Notes: a model not told the origin generated them from the sequence alone. A stretch of DNA of 9,344 nt from Halanaerobium sp. (GCA_003070825.1 QBLP01000054.1:1-9344), one strand, 5' to 3'; numbered from the stretch's first letter, positions 1-5,910 are shown. Program-made: numbers and translations.

Positions 1-25
1 GATTATCCTGATATAAATCTGACAT
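1..25 (-). CDS. Possible 5' end of a further gene (partial)
   Basis: Thirteen bases after the nfnB stop codon an ATG at 25-23 opens a frame that stays open to the window edge (MSDLYQDN...). A weak Shine-Dalgarno-like GAGTGG at 39-34 lies 8 nt upstream and overlaps the nfnB stop. If real, it would be the third gene of the nfnAB transcription unit. Only eight codons are visible, so neither coding status nor product can be judged. Confidence 0.3.
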
Positions 26-38
26 AAAATCAACCACT

Positions 39-1454
39 CTATTTTTTAGATTTCTCTAGCAAATAATTCTTGATATTTTCAGCTGCTGTCTTACCGGCAC
101 CCATCGCCTTAATAACAGTAGCAGCTCCAGTAACAACATCTCCACCAGCATAAACACCTTCACGGCTGGTCTGCTGATCGTCATTGACCTCTATTCCACC
201 CCAGCTTTTAGTTTTTAAATCTTTAGTATTGGAAGTTAAAAGTGGGTTTGGATTCTGACCGATAGCAATGATTACTGTATCTAGGTCCAGCATCCAGTTA
301 GATCCCTCAATCGGAATTGGGCGTCTTCTGCCAGAATCATCTTTTTCACCGAGCTCCATCTGCTGGCATTCCATCCGAGCAACTCGACCTTCTTCTCCGT
401 GAATTGCAACCGGATTATTTAAGAGTTTAAACTCAATTCCCTCTTCCTGAGCATGATGGATTTCTTCACTGCGGGCAGGCATCTGCTCTTCAGCTCTTCT
501 GTAAACTATATATACATCCTCGGCTCCGAGTCTTTTAGCTGTTCGGGCGGCATCCATAGCAACATTTCCTGCGCCAACAACAGCAACTCTATCACCGACT
601 ACAACCGGAGTCTTATATTCTGGATATTTAAAGGCCTTCATTAGGTTAACCCTGGTCAAAAACTCATTGGCAGAATAAACTCCATTTAGGTTTTCACCGG
701 GGATATTTAAAAATCTCGGCAGACCTGCACCAACACCGATAAATACTGATTCATATCCCTGCTCAAATAATTCGTCAACTGTAATTGACTTCCCTACTAC
801 GACATTCAACTGAATATCGACTCCCAGTTCTTTGATTGCCTCAACTTCCTGGTCAACAATTTCTTTGGGCAGTCTGAATTCTGGAATTCCATAGCGCAGA
901 ACTCCACCTGTCTCGTGCAGTGCCTCAAAAATCGTAACATCAAGGCCGTATTTAGCCAGGTCGGCTGCTGCGGTTAATCCAGCTGGTCCGGCTCCAATTA
1001 CAGCTACTTTTCTGCCTTCTAATTCAGGCACCTTCATTTTTTCTATTTCTTCGGCACTGGTTCTATCTGTACCGCGCTCCATATTATAATCTGCAACATA
1101 ACGCTCCAGACGACCGATAGCTACTGGCTCATTTTTAATCCCCATTACACAGACATCTTCACACTGTTCTTCCTGAGGACAGACCCGGCCACAGACAGCT
1201 GGCAGATTGTTTTTACTTTTAATGATCTGATTTGCCTCGACCACATCACCATCAATTACTGCCTGAATAAACTGAGGAATCGGTACATGGACCGGACACC
1301 CCTCAACACAGGGCTGGTGTTTACACTGCAGGCATCTTTCTGCCTCAACAACTGCTTCATCATCACTGTAGCCAAATGGAACCTCTTTAAAATTCTTAAT
1401 TCTCTCTTCTGGCGCCTGTTCTTTCATCGGCGTTTTCTTTTTCTGTAAAGCCAT
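39..1454 (-). CDS. nfnB: NfnB-type large subunit (GltD-like NADPH/FAD iron-sulfur oxidoreductase)
   Basis: The 471-aa product belongs to the GltD-like family of FAD/NADPH enzymes with an N-terminal ferredoxin-like part. Two four-cysteine sets, C41/C44/C49/C53 and C88/C92/C98/C102, can bind two [4Fe-4S] clusters. A FAD dinucleotide fold follows (GAGPAGL at 154-160), then a second Rossmann motif for NAD(P)H (GAGNVAMDAARTAKRLGA from about 294) and a C-terminal FAD-contact motif GGDVVTGA near 437. Such proteins are often labelled glutamate synthase small subunit, but no glutamate synthase large subunit is here. The gene directly upstream encodes the partner subunit of NADH-dependent reduced ferredoxin:NADP+ oxidoreductase (Nfn), also known as sulfide dehydrogenase SudAB. 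The ATG overlaps the nfnA stop by one base (TAATG), with GAGGAGGA at 1468-1461 as ribosome binding site, which suggests translational coupling. Nfn is cytoplasmic and couples NADH and ferredoxin oxidation to NADP+ reduction. The family call is firm; the bifurcating function is inferred from the pairing. Confidence 0.93.
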   Translation of the reverse strand: MALQKKKTPMKEQAPEERIKNFKEVPFGYSDDEAVVEAERCLQCKHQPCVEGCPVHVPIPQFIQAVIDGDVVEANQIIKSKNNLPAVCGRVCPQEEQCEDVCVMGIKNEPVAIGRLERYVADYNMERGTDRTSAEEIEKMKVPELEGRKVAVIGAGPAGLTAAADLAKYGLDVTIFEALHETGGVLRYGIPEFRLPKEIVDQEVEAIKELGVDIQLNVVVGKSITVDELFEQGYESVFIGVGAGLPRFLNIPGENLNGVYSANEFLTRVNLMKAFKYPEYKTPVVVGDRVAVVGAGNVAMDAARTAKRLGAEDVYIVYRRAEEQMPARSEEIHHAQEEGIEFKLLNNPVAIHGEEGRVARMECQQMELGEKDDSGRRRPIPIEGSNWMLDLDTVIIAIGQNPNPLLTSNTKDLKTKSWGGIEVNDDQQTSREGVYAGGDVVTGAATVIKAMGAGKTAAENIKNYLLEKSKK

Positions 1455-2284
1455 TACTTATCCTCCTCGACTGCTGTATCATGAACTAAATCTTCTTCAT
1501 TCTGATAAAAGTTAAGTCTGTTCATTAATTCTTCAAAATCAACCTGATGGGCATCAAATGCAGGACCATCAACACAGGTAAACTTTCTTTCTCCACCTAC
1601 AGTTACCCGGCAGGCACCACACATTCCTGTTCCATCAACCATAATTGTATTCAAGCTGACTATTGTTTTTATTCCATACTCTTTTGTCATATCAGCCACT
1701 GCCTTCATCATTGGTACCGGTCCAATAGCCACTACTAGATCGATGTCATCTTCTTTTTCCATTAGATCCTTTAAAATATCAGTTACATAACCGTGATGAC
1801 CATAACTACCGTCATCAGTTGCAATAAATAATCTGTCACTATACTTCTCTAATTCTTCTTCTAAAATAATTAAATTTTTGGTTCTGGCTCCGGTAATACT
1901 GATTACTTCAGCACCCTGCTCATAAAAACCTCTAACCTTTGGGTATAAAAGGGCTGTTCCTGACCCTCCACCGAGTAAAACTACTTTTTCGTAGCCTTCC
2001 AGATCAATATGGTGGCCTAAAGGACCAACTATATCCTGAATTTGATCTCCTTTATCCATTTTTCCTAATAATTTGGTTGAATAACCGACCTCCTGAAAAA
2101 TAATAGAGATCACACCGGTTTCGCGATCATAGTCTGCAACAGTCAGCGGAATCCGCTCACCCTTCTCATCTACTCTTAATATGATAAAATTACCGGGCTT
2201 TGTTTTCTCGGCAATCATTGGCGCCTTGACCTTTAACTTTGTAATTGTTGGTGCCAGAACTTCCTTTTCTAAAATCTCGTACAT
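1454..2284 (-). CDS. nfnA: NfnA-type small subunit (FAD and [2Fe-2S] ferredoxin-NADP reductase-like)
   Basis: The 276-aa protein is of the PyrK / SudB / NfnA family: a beta-barrel FAD domain (RIPLTVAD at 44-51), an NAD(H)-binding part (LLGGGSGTALLYP at 103-115) and a C-terminal iron-sulfur segment. That segment has C222, C225 and C237, while the position of the first PyrK-type cysteine is D217 (VDGTGMCGACR). This matches the Asp(Cys)3 [2Fe-2S] ligation described for this family, and separates it from PyrK. The following nfnB completes the heterodimer. I chose the ATG at 2284, because AGGAGGG at 2296-2290 sits 5 nt before it and the protein then starts MYEILEKEVLAP as relatives do. An in-frame TTG at 2317 would add 11 residues but has no ribosome binding site. 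A strong promoter lies about 90 bp upstream. Dihydroorotate dehydrogenase subunit PyrK is the main alternative and is disfavoured by D217 and the neighbour. Confidence 0.92.
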   Translation of the reverse strand: MYEILEKEVLAPTITKLKVKAPMIAEKTKPGNFIILRVDEKGERIPLTVADYDRETGVISIIFQEVGYSTKLLGKMDKGDQIQDIVGPLGHHIDLEGYEKVVLLGGGSGTALLYPKVRGFYEQGAEVISITGARTKNLIILEEELEKYSDRLFIATDDGSYGHHGYVTDILKDLMEKEDDIDLVVAIGPVPMMKAVADMTKEYGIKTIVSLNTIMVDGTGMCGACRVTVGGERKFTCVDGPAFDAHQVDFEELMNRLNFYQNEEDLVHDTAVEEDK

Positions 2285-2289
2285 AATTT

Positions 2290-2296
2290 CCCTCCT
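2290..2296 (-). promoter_or_regulatory. Ribosome binding site that fixes the nfnA start
   Basis: AGGAGGG on the minus strand is complementary to the 16S 3' end and lies 5 nt before the ATG at 2284. It selects this ATG over the in-frame TTG at 2317. Confidence 0.85.
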
Positions 2297-2370
2297 GAAT
2301 TTTAAAAACTTGAGCAAAAAAATACTGCTTCTATACTTTATTCTTTAACAGTTCCCTTAATTCCTCCCTA

Positions 2371-2399
2371 ATTTTAGAATTAATTCGAACTGGAGTCAA
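2371..2399 (-). promoter_or_regulatory. Sigma-A type promoter of nfnAB
   Basis: Minus-strand -35 TTGACT (2399-2394) and -10 TAAAAT (2376-2371) are separated by exactly 17 bases, one mismatch each from consensus. Transcription would start near 2364, giving a leader of about 80 nt before nfnA. The spacer contains the perfect palindrome GAATTAATTC (2377-2386), a possible operator. The promoter diverges from that of tRNA-Leu. Confidence 0.8.
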
Positions 2400-2466
2400 G
2401 TTATTTTTTTCTTAAAGTCTTTACTGTAATTTTTTATTAAGATAAACAATATTTGAAAAAACTCCC

Positions 2467-2495
2467 TTGACAAAGACAAATATTTAAGTTAAAAT
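2467..2495 (+). promoter_or_regulatory. Sigma-A type promoter of tRNA-Leu
   Basis: Perfect -35 TTGACA (2467-2472), 17-bp spacer, then -10 TAAAAT (2490-2495). A full TATAAT lies at 2495-2500, but it would need a 22-bp spacer with this -35. The tRNA begins at 2509, so initiation near 2502 would leave only a few leader nucleotides for RNase P to remove. Confidence 0.8.
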
Positions 2496-2508
2496 ATAAT
2501 TTGTCAGT

Positions 2509-2595
2509 GCGAAAGTGGCGGAACTGGCAGACGCGCTAGGTTCAGGGTCTAGTGGTCTCACGACCGTGAGGGTTCGAATCCCTCCTTTCGCACCA
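2509..2595 (+). tRNA. tRNA-Leu (anticodon CAG)
   Basis: A complete class II tRNA with encoded CCA. The acceptor stem GCGAAAG (2509-2515) pairs with CTTTCGC (2585-2591); A2592 is the discriminator and CCA is at 2593-2595. The anticodon stem CTAGG/TCTAG encloses the loop TTCAGGG with CAG at 2543-2545, decoding CUG codons. A long variable arm (GGTCTCACGACC) is typical of leucine tRNAs. The T arm is GAGGG-TTCGAAT-CCCTC (2568-2584). It is the only plus-strand gene in the window, with its own promoter and terminator. The 3' end shows no repeat, integrase or other sign of use as an integration site. Confidence 0.98.
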
Positions 2596-2613
2596 TTTTA
2601 ATATAGCAGTGAT

Positions 2614-2640
2614 AAGAGTCCTCTTTAGGGCTCTTTTTTT
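2614..2640 (+). terminator. Intrinsic terminator of tRNA-Leu
   Basis: The stem AAGAGTCC (2614-2621) pairs with GGGCTCTT (2628-2635), with one G-U pair and a 6-nt loop. It runs into a T tract to 2640. It begins 18 nt after the tRNA CCA end. Confidence 0.9.
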
Positions 2641-2666
2641 ATTTGCTATAAAATATACTCTAATGC

Positions 2667-2693
2667 GTTTTGCCTGCGAGCTGCCTGCGAAAC
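2667..2693. repeat. GC-rich tandem repeat TGCCTGCGA x2 within a short dyad
   Basis: TGCCTGCGA occurs at 2671-2679 and again at 2682-2690, an 11-bp period, in otherwise strongly AT-rich DNA. The flanks GTTTTGC (2667-2673) and GCGAAAC (2687-2693) can pair over seven positions with one G-U, so the block can form a hairpin. Function unknown; it could be a small dispersed repeat. Confidence 0.5.
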
Positions 2694-2724
2694 AAAATTT
2701 TTAATGCTAGTTTATCTACATTAG

Positions 2725-2743
2725 TATAGTACAGTTTACTATA
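2725..2743. repeat. Perfect 7-bp inverted repeat
   Basis: TATAGTA (2725-2731) and TACTATA (2737-2743) are perfect inverted repeats around the 5-base loop CAGTT. No T tract follows, so it is not a canonical terminator. All the stem pairs but two are A-T, so it may be compositional. Confidence 0.4.
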
Positions 2744-2823
2744 TATTTGTTATTTTTGCAAAAAGAAAGACTAGCTCAGTGGCTGGGTGATTTAATCTTA
2801 AATTTTAATTCCTCCACAAATAC

Positions 2824-2854
2824 AAAAAACCTCCAGAGCTTTCACCCGGAGGTT
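2824..2854 (-). terminator. Intrinsic terminator after the aspartate aminotransferase gene
   Basis: On the minus strand AACCTCC (2854-2848) pairs with GGAGGTT (2834-2828) around a 13-nt loop and runs into T's (2829-2824). It lies about 58 bp past the stop codon and would end the leftward unit that includes aspB. Confidence 0.8.
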
Positions 2855-2911
2855 AAATAACAATCTAATATATAATACTAAGTCCTTCACATTAATATAT
2901 TCAAAATCAAA

Positions 2912-4114
2912 CTAAGCTTCAAGACTTTCTACAAAATCTTTGATCCTCTTAATTCCCTCTTTAATTCGCTCTTCTCCTAAAGCAAATGAGATGCGGACAA
3001 AATCATCCATTCCAAAAGCTATACCGGGTACCACTGCTACCTTCTTTTCCTGTAAAAGCAGATCAGCAAAAGAAAGTGAGCCATCAATCTTCTCATCTTT
3101 AATTTTTCTGCCCTCTAATTCTGAAATATCAATAAAGAAATAAAAAGCACCTGCCGGTTTAATAGCCTTTAGGCCTTTAATCTCAGCCAGCAGTTCGGCT
3201 GTCAGATCTCTTCGCTGCTGATAAACCTCTCTGCGCTCTTTGATAATCTCTTTGAGCTGATCATTGGCCAGCGCTTTTGCACTTGCATACTGAGCAATAG
3301 TATTTACATTTGAAGTAGTGTGGCTCTGAATTTTAGCCATATTTTTAATCCATTTTTGATTTGCAAAACCAAAACCTACCCGCCAGCCGGTCATCGAATA
3401 TGACTTAGACATTCCATTAACTACTAATAGTTTATTCTTTAGCTGTGGAAAAAGTTCAATCATTGATTTAAATTCTTTGTTGTCATAAAGCAGCTTATCA
3501 TAAATTTCATCACTAATAATAAATATATCTCGCTCAATTAAGACTCCAATTAGTTCCTCAAGTTCTGAGGCAGAATAAAAATGACCATCAGGATTTGAAG
3601 GTGAATTGATAATGACTGCCTTAGTGTTTTTTGAAATTGTACTTCTTAATTCTTCTGCTTTTACTTTATACTTATTTTCAGCTTTAGTTTCAATCAAAAC
3701 TGGCTTACCACCGGCAAGTTTAACTAACTCCGGGTAGGAAACCCAGTAAGGCTTGGGGATTAATACCTCATCTCCCTCTTCTAATATAGCTGAAAGGCCA
3801 TTAAAAAGAACCTGTTTACCACCATTACAGACAATTACTTCATCTGTTGAATACTGATGTGAATAATCAGCAGCAAATTTAGCAACTGCCGCCTCTTTTA
3901 ATTCCGGTAGACCTGAAGCAGAGGTATAGCCTGTATAGCCTTTTTTCATTCCTTCTACTGCTGCCTCTTTAATAAAATCAGGTGTCGGAAAATCTGGCTC
4001 TCCCACACCAAAACTGACCACATCTTCTCCTGCTGCTGTCAATTTACTGGCCGCTGTACTGACAGCAATAGTTTTTGACTCTTCAATTTTTGCAATTCTT
4101 GCTGAATAATCCAT
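2912..4114 (-). CDS. aspB: Pyridoxal-phosphate aspartate aminotransferase (class I/II, AspB-like)
   Basis: The 400-aa product is a fold type I PLP aminotransferase of the bacterial AspB-like subgroup, which interconverts aspartate/2-oxoglutarate and oxaloacetate/glutamate in the cytoplasm. Visible marks are NGGK at 97-100 (cofactor phosphate region), PYWVSYPE (W124), SPSNPDG with N174, SDEIYD with D202 and Y205, the Schiff-base lysine K237 in NGMSKSYSMTGWRVGF, and the substrate-carboxylate arginine R374 in FVRISF. The usual NPTG reads NPDG here. Length is normal for the family. ATG at 4114 is preferred: GGGGTG at 4125-4120 is 5 nt upstream. A GTG at 4120 in the same frame overlaps that site, so it cannot use it. 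The gene sits 78 bp after nusB and ends at its own terminator. Exact amino-acid specificity cannot be read from sequence. Confidence 0.92.
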   Translation of the reverse strand: MDYSARIAKIEESKTIAVSTAASKLTAAGEDVVSFGVGEPDFPTPDFIKEAAVEGMKKGYTGYTSASGLPELKEAAVAKFAADYSHQYSTDEVIVCNGGKQVLFNGLSAILEEGDEVLIPKPYWVSYPELVKLAGGKPVLIETKAENKYKVKAEELRSTISKNTKAVIINSPSNPDGHFYSASELEELIGVLIERDIFIISDEIYDKLLYDNKEFKSMIELFPQLKNKLLVVNGMSKSYSMTGWRVGFGFANQKWIKNMAKIQSHTTSNVNTIAQYASAKALANDQLKEIIKERREVYQQRRDLTAELLAEIKGLKAIKPAGAFYFFIDISELEGRKIKDEKIDGSLSFADLLLQEKKVAVVPGIAFGMDDFVRISFALGEERIKEGIKRIKDFVESLEA

Positions 4115-4119
4115 CTTCA

Positions 4120-4125
4120 CACCCC
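4120..4125 (-). promoter_or_regulatory. Ribosome binding site that fixes the aspB start
   Basis: GGGGTG on the minus strand is 5 nt before the ATG at 4114. The alternative in-frame GTG start (4120-4118) begins inside this site, so the ATG is favoured. Confidence 0.6.
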
Positions 4126-4142
4126 ATTAACTTATTTCTTTG

Positions 4143-4180
4143 ATTGAACCTGGCACCTAAATCGTTTTATTGAACCAGGT
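4143..4180. repeat. Paired ATTGAACC direct repeats with ACCTGG/CCAGGT dyad
   Basis: ATTGAACC occurs at 4143-4150 and 4169-4176, exactly 26 bp apart. The same block holds the inverted pair ACCTGG (4148-4153) and CCAGGT (4175-4180). It fills most of the nusB-aspB gap. No T tract follows the dyad on the minus strand, so it is not a simple terminator. It may be an operator, a processing hairpin or a remnant of a dispersed palindromic repeat. Confidence 0.5.
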
Positions 4181-4192
4181 CCAAAAAAATTT

Positions 4193-4594
4193 TTAAGCAA
4201 ATTTAGACAGTATTCCATTTATAAATGATGGTGAACTATCATCTGCATATTTTTTTGCAATTTTTACTGCTTCATTAATCGCAACTTTTGCCGGGATTTC
4301 ATGCTGAATCTCATAGGCAGCAATTCTTAAAATATTCCTGTCAATTGCCGGCATCCTTTCGATATTCCAGTTAATTGCATACTGGTCAATCTGAGCATCT
4401 AAGAGCTCAAGTTCCATAATAATGCCCTCCAGAAGCTCTTTGGCATATAAATCATCAGCCAGAGCACCTTTTTCATTCATAAAATCTCTGTAGCTCTTTC
4501 TTGAATTTTCAAGGTCAAGCTTTTTTCTGATATCCAGTCCGTAAAGAATCTGTAAAACCCAGATCCTCTGTTTATGTCTCGAAACATTTTGCAT
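4193..4594 (-). CDS. nusB: Transcription antitermination factor NusB
   Basis: The 133-aa all-helical protein has the NusB signature: SRHKQRIWVLQILYGLD at 5-21, WNIERMPAIDRNILRIAAYE at 76-95, then P101, AINEAVKIAKKYADDSS at 105-121 and FINGILSKFA at the C-terminus. NusB binds boxA RNA with NusE (ribosomal protein S10) and supports antitermination of rRNA transcription. Length is normal. The ATG at 4594 is preceded by TGAGGT (4609-4604) with 9-nt spacing, a mediocre site. It follows the DUF2273 gene by 24 bp, and the asp23-type gene to nusB order is common in Firmicutes. A run of T's just after the stop lacks a stem, so transcription probably can continue toward aspB. Confidence 0.95.
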   Translation of the reverse strand: MQNVSRHKQRIWVLQILYGLDIRKKLDLENSRKSYRDFMNEKGALADDLYAKELLEGIIMELELLDAQIDQYAINWNIERMPAIDRNILRIAAYEIQHEIPAKVAINEAVKIAKKYADDSSPSFINGILSKFA

Positions 4595-4618
4595 AAAGAA
4601 AATACCTCATTTCTAACT

Positions 4619-4855
4619 CTATTTAAATCTTTCTGGAATAATTCTTAGTATAAAATCTTTCAAATCTTCTTCAAAACGCCAGCGCGAGCCTAAATAATAG
4701 CCAACTAGAGTGGTTATAAAGAGCAGCAGAGTTTTAAAGAAACCAATGGTTAAAATCAAAACTCCAATAATTAAGCCAATTAAGGCTCCACAGATTTTTT
4801 TGCGGTTAAGATAGATAAATTGAATTAGCTCTTCATTAAGTTGATTTTTATCCAT
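4619..4855 (-). CDS. DUF2273 small integral membrane protein
   Basis: The 78-aa protein has a charged N-terminus, two hydrophobic spans at about 21-40 and 42-56 (GALIGLIIGVLILTIGFF, then LLLFITTLVGYYLGS) and a basic/acidic C-terminal tail ending IIPERFK. This size, topology and place beside amaP and asp23 fit the DUF2273 family, whose function is not established but which travels with the Asp23 envelope proteins. It may help anchor or organise the Asp23-AmaP layer at the membrane (inference). Its ribosome binding site GAGGTGG overlaps the TGA stop of amaP 12 bp upstream, suggesting coupled translation. Confidence 0.8.
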   Translation of the reverse strand: MDKNQLNEELIQFIYLNRKKICGALIGLIIGVLILTIGFFKTLLLFITTLVGYYLGSRWRFEEDLKDFILRIIPERFK

Positions 4856-4867
4856 TTATTGACCACC

Positions 4868-5407
4868 TCATTCTACTTCTTCAGGCAGTTTATTATCTTT
4901 GCGCACATCATCAATTCTTATTTGAACCTTCTCTACCTGAATGCCTGTGGTCTGCTTAATATAGCTCTTTAAATCGTGCTGAATGCTTTCGCTAATAGCT
5001 GGTAAATCACCGGGCACTGTTAACTTTCCACTTAATATAATTTTTAAGCCCTCTTCTTTTTCTTCAAGTTTGATTTTAATATCATCGAATCTCTGTTTTT
5101 CTTTAACTCGATCTTTAATCAGGTTCGAAAGAGCGGAAATAGTAATTGTAATATCTCCTGACTCTGAACTCAGCAACCTGGTTGATTTGAATTTCCGATC
5201 GGTAAAGTAAGGGTAGAGCACAAAAAGGGCCATGATTAAAAAGGCTAGATAGACCACTGCTGCCTGCCAGTTATTATAGCTTGCAGAAATTAGATCGGGA
5301 ATAAAATTCATCGATAAAAGCCCAAAACTATATAGAGAAAGAGTAATTGTTAAAACGATAAGAATTAAAGCGATTAAAAAGGAAAATATATTTTGTATAA
5401 TTTTCAT
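4868..5407 (-). CDS. amaP: Alkaline shock response membrane anchor protein AmaP
   Basis: The 179-aa protein has two transmembrane helices at about 5-30 and 48-68 and a soluble domain from about 84 to 170. In Staphylococcus, AmaP holds the abundant Asp23 protein at the membrane. The soluble part (GDITITISALSNLIKDRV ... IQHDLKSYIKQTTGIQVEKVQI) runs parallel to the core of the neighbouring Asp23-family protein (GSIKIADEVV ... IQDNVKQAIEGMTGLDVKAV), so it looks like a diverged Asp23-like fold. The tail is acidic (LPEEVE). The ATG at 5407 has GGAGGT 6 nt upstream. It lies 33 bp after the asp23 gene and 12 bp before the DUF2273 gene. The family call rests on topology and context and is good but not certain. 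Confidence 0.85.
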   Translation of the reverse strand: MKIIQNIFSFLIALILIVLTITLSLYSFGLLSMNFIPDLISASYNNWQAAVVYLAFLIMALFVLYPYFTDRKFKSTRLLSSESGDITITISALSNLIKDRVKEKQRFDDIKIKLEEKEEGLKIILSGKLTVPGDLPAISESIQHDLKSYIKQTTGIQVEKVQIRIDDVRKDNKLPEEVE

Positions 5408-5440
5408 GGCTTAACCTCCAATCATTTTTGAAAGAAGAAT

Positions 5441-5881
5441 TTATTCTTCATCTTCTACTTCCTCTACTTTATTTTCAGCTTCTTTCTGTTCTTCTTCCGG
5501 AAAGTTAACTCCCTGAACATGAACATTGACTGCCTTAACATCCAGGCCAGTCATTCCCTCAATTGCCTGTTTTACATTATCCTGAATTTTCCAGGCTACA
5601 TCTGGAATAGAATTACCATATTCTATAATTACATATACGTCTACAGAAGCTGTTTCATCAGCAACTTCTACTTTAACCCCCTTGCTGAGGCTTTTTCGGC
5701 CAAGCATATCAGCGATTCCACCTGCAAGACCGCCACTCATTCCAGCCACACCTTCAACTTCAGTTGCCGCCAGACCGGTAATTATCCCCACAACTTCGTC
5801 AGCAATTTTAATGCTTCCTTCTTCATCCTTCTCCGCTTCTACTTTTTCAGCTTTAATATCTTTAATTTCTTCTTCACTCAT
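5441..5881 (-). CDS. Asp23/Gls24 family envelope stress protein
   Basis: The 146-aa protein has the Asp23 core at about 22-127: GSIKIADEVVGIITGLAATEVEGVAGM, a glycine-rich turn (GGLAGGIADMLGRKS), VDVYVIIEYGNSIPDVAWKIQDNV and a TGLDVKAVNVHVQGV end. No signal peptide or membrane span is present, so it is cytoplasmic and is expected to be held at the membrane by AmaP, encoded next. The first 22 residues and the last 19 (from EEEQKEAENK) are highly charged and acidic. The protein resembles Bacillus YqhY, which also sits just before nusB. A strong AAGGAGGT site lies 6 nt before the ATG at 5881. The role is in envelope or alkaline stress; in Bacillus, YqhY is linked to acetyl-CoA carboxylase control, but no acc genes are here. 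Confidence 0.93.
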   Translation of the reverse strand: MSEEEIKDIKAEKVEAEKDEEGSIKIADEVVGIITGLAATEVEGVAGMSGGLAGGIADMLGRKSLSKGVKVEVADETASVDVYVIIEYGNSIPDVAWKIQDNVKQAIEGMTGLDVKAVNVHVQGVNFPEEEQKEAENKVEEVEDEE

Positions 5882-5910
5882 AATTTAACCTCCTTCTATT
5901 TACTAAATAA

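Larger units (their letters stand above)
2596..2911. other. Gene-free region between tRNA-Leu and the aminotransferase gene
   Basis: About 315 bp with no credible gene. It holds the tRNA terminator (2614-2640) and the minus-strand aminotransferase terminator (2824-2854). Between them are a GC-rich tandem of TGCCTGCGA (2671-2679 and 2682-2690), a 7-bp inverted repeat (2725-2743) and a tRNA D-arm-like 11-mer (2772-2782). A 13-codon plus-strand frame starting at 2663 lacks a ribosome binding site. The two transcription units converge here. Confidence 0.7.

Noticed and set aside
453..644. Plus-strand open frame opposite nfnB
   Set aside because: It lies wholly inside a strongly conserved minus-strand gene, has no ribosome binding site and no recognisable protein features.
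39..1454. Glutamate synthase small subunit (gltD) as the literal function
   Set aside because: No glutamate synthase large subunit is present, and the gene is fused by overlap to an NfnA-type partner, which fits Nfn much better.
2400..2466. Possible Rex (NADH-sensing repressor) site upstream of nfnA
   Set aside because: TTGTTTA near 2450 resembles a half-site, but the second half needed for the TTGTTAA-TTAACAA dyad is absent, and it is upstream of the -35.
2663..2704. Possible 13-codon leader peptide (ATG at 2663, plus strand)
   Set aside because: There is no Shine-Dalgarno sequence, and it leads into no downstream plus-strand gene, so a leader role makes no sense.
2509..2911. tRNA-Leu 3' end as an integration site for a mobile element
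   Set aside because: No integrase, no duplicated tRNA 3' end and no foreign genes are next to it; the tRNA is followed at once by its terminator and a housekeeping gene.
4181..4195. T-rich run right after the nusB stop as a terminator
   Set aside because: The T run on the minus strand is not preceded by a GC-containing stem; only an A/T self-complementary stretch is present.
5434..5449. Hairpin GAAGAA-TTTA-TTCTTC at the asp23 end
   Set aside because: A 6-bp A/T-rich stem across the stop codon without a following T tract; probably a by-product of the acidic GAA-rich tail codons.
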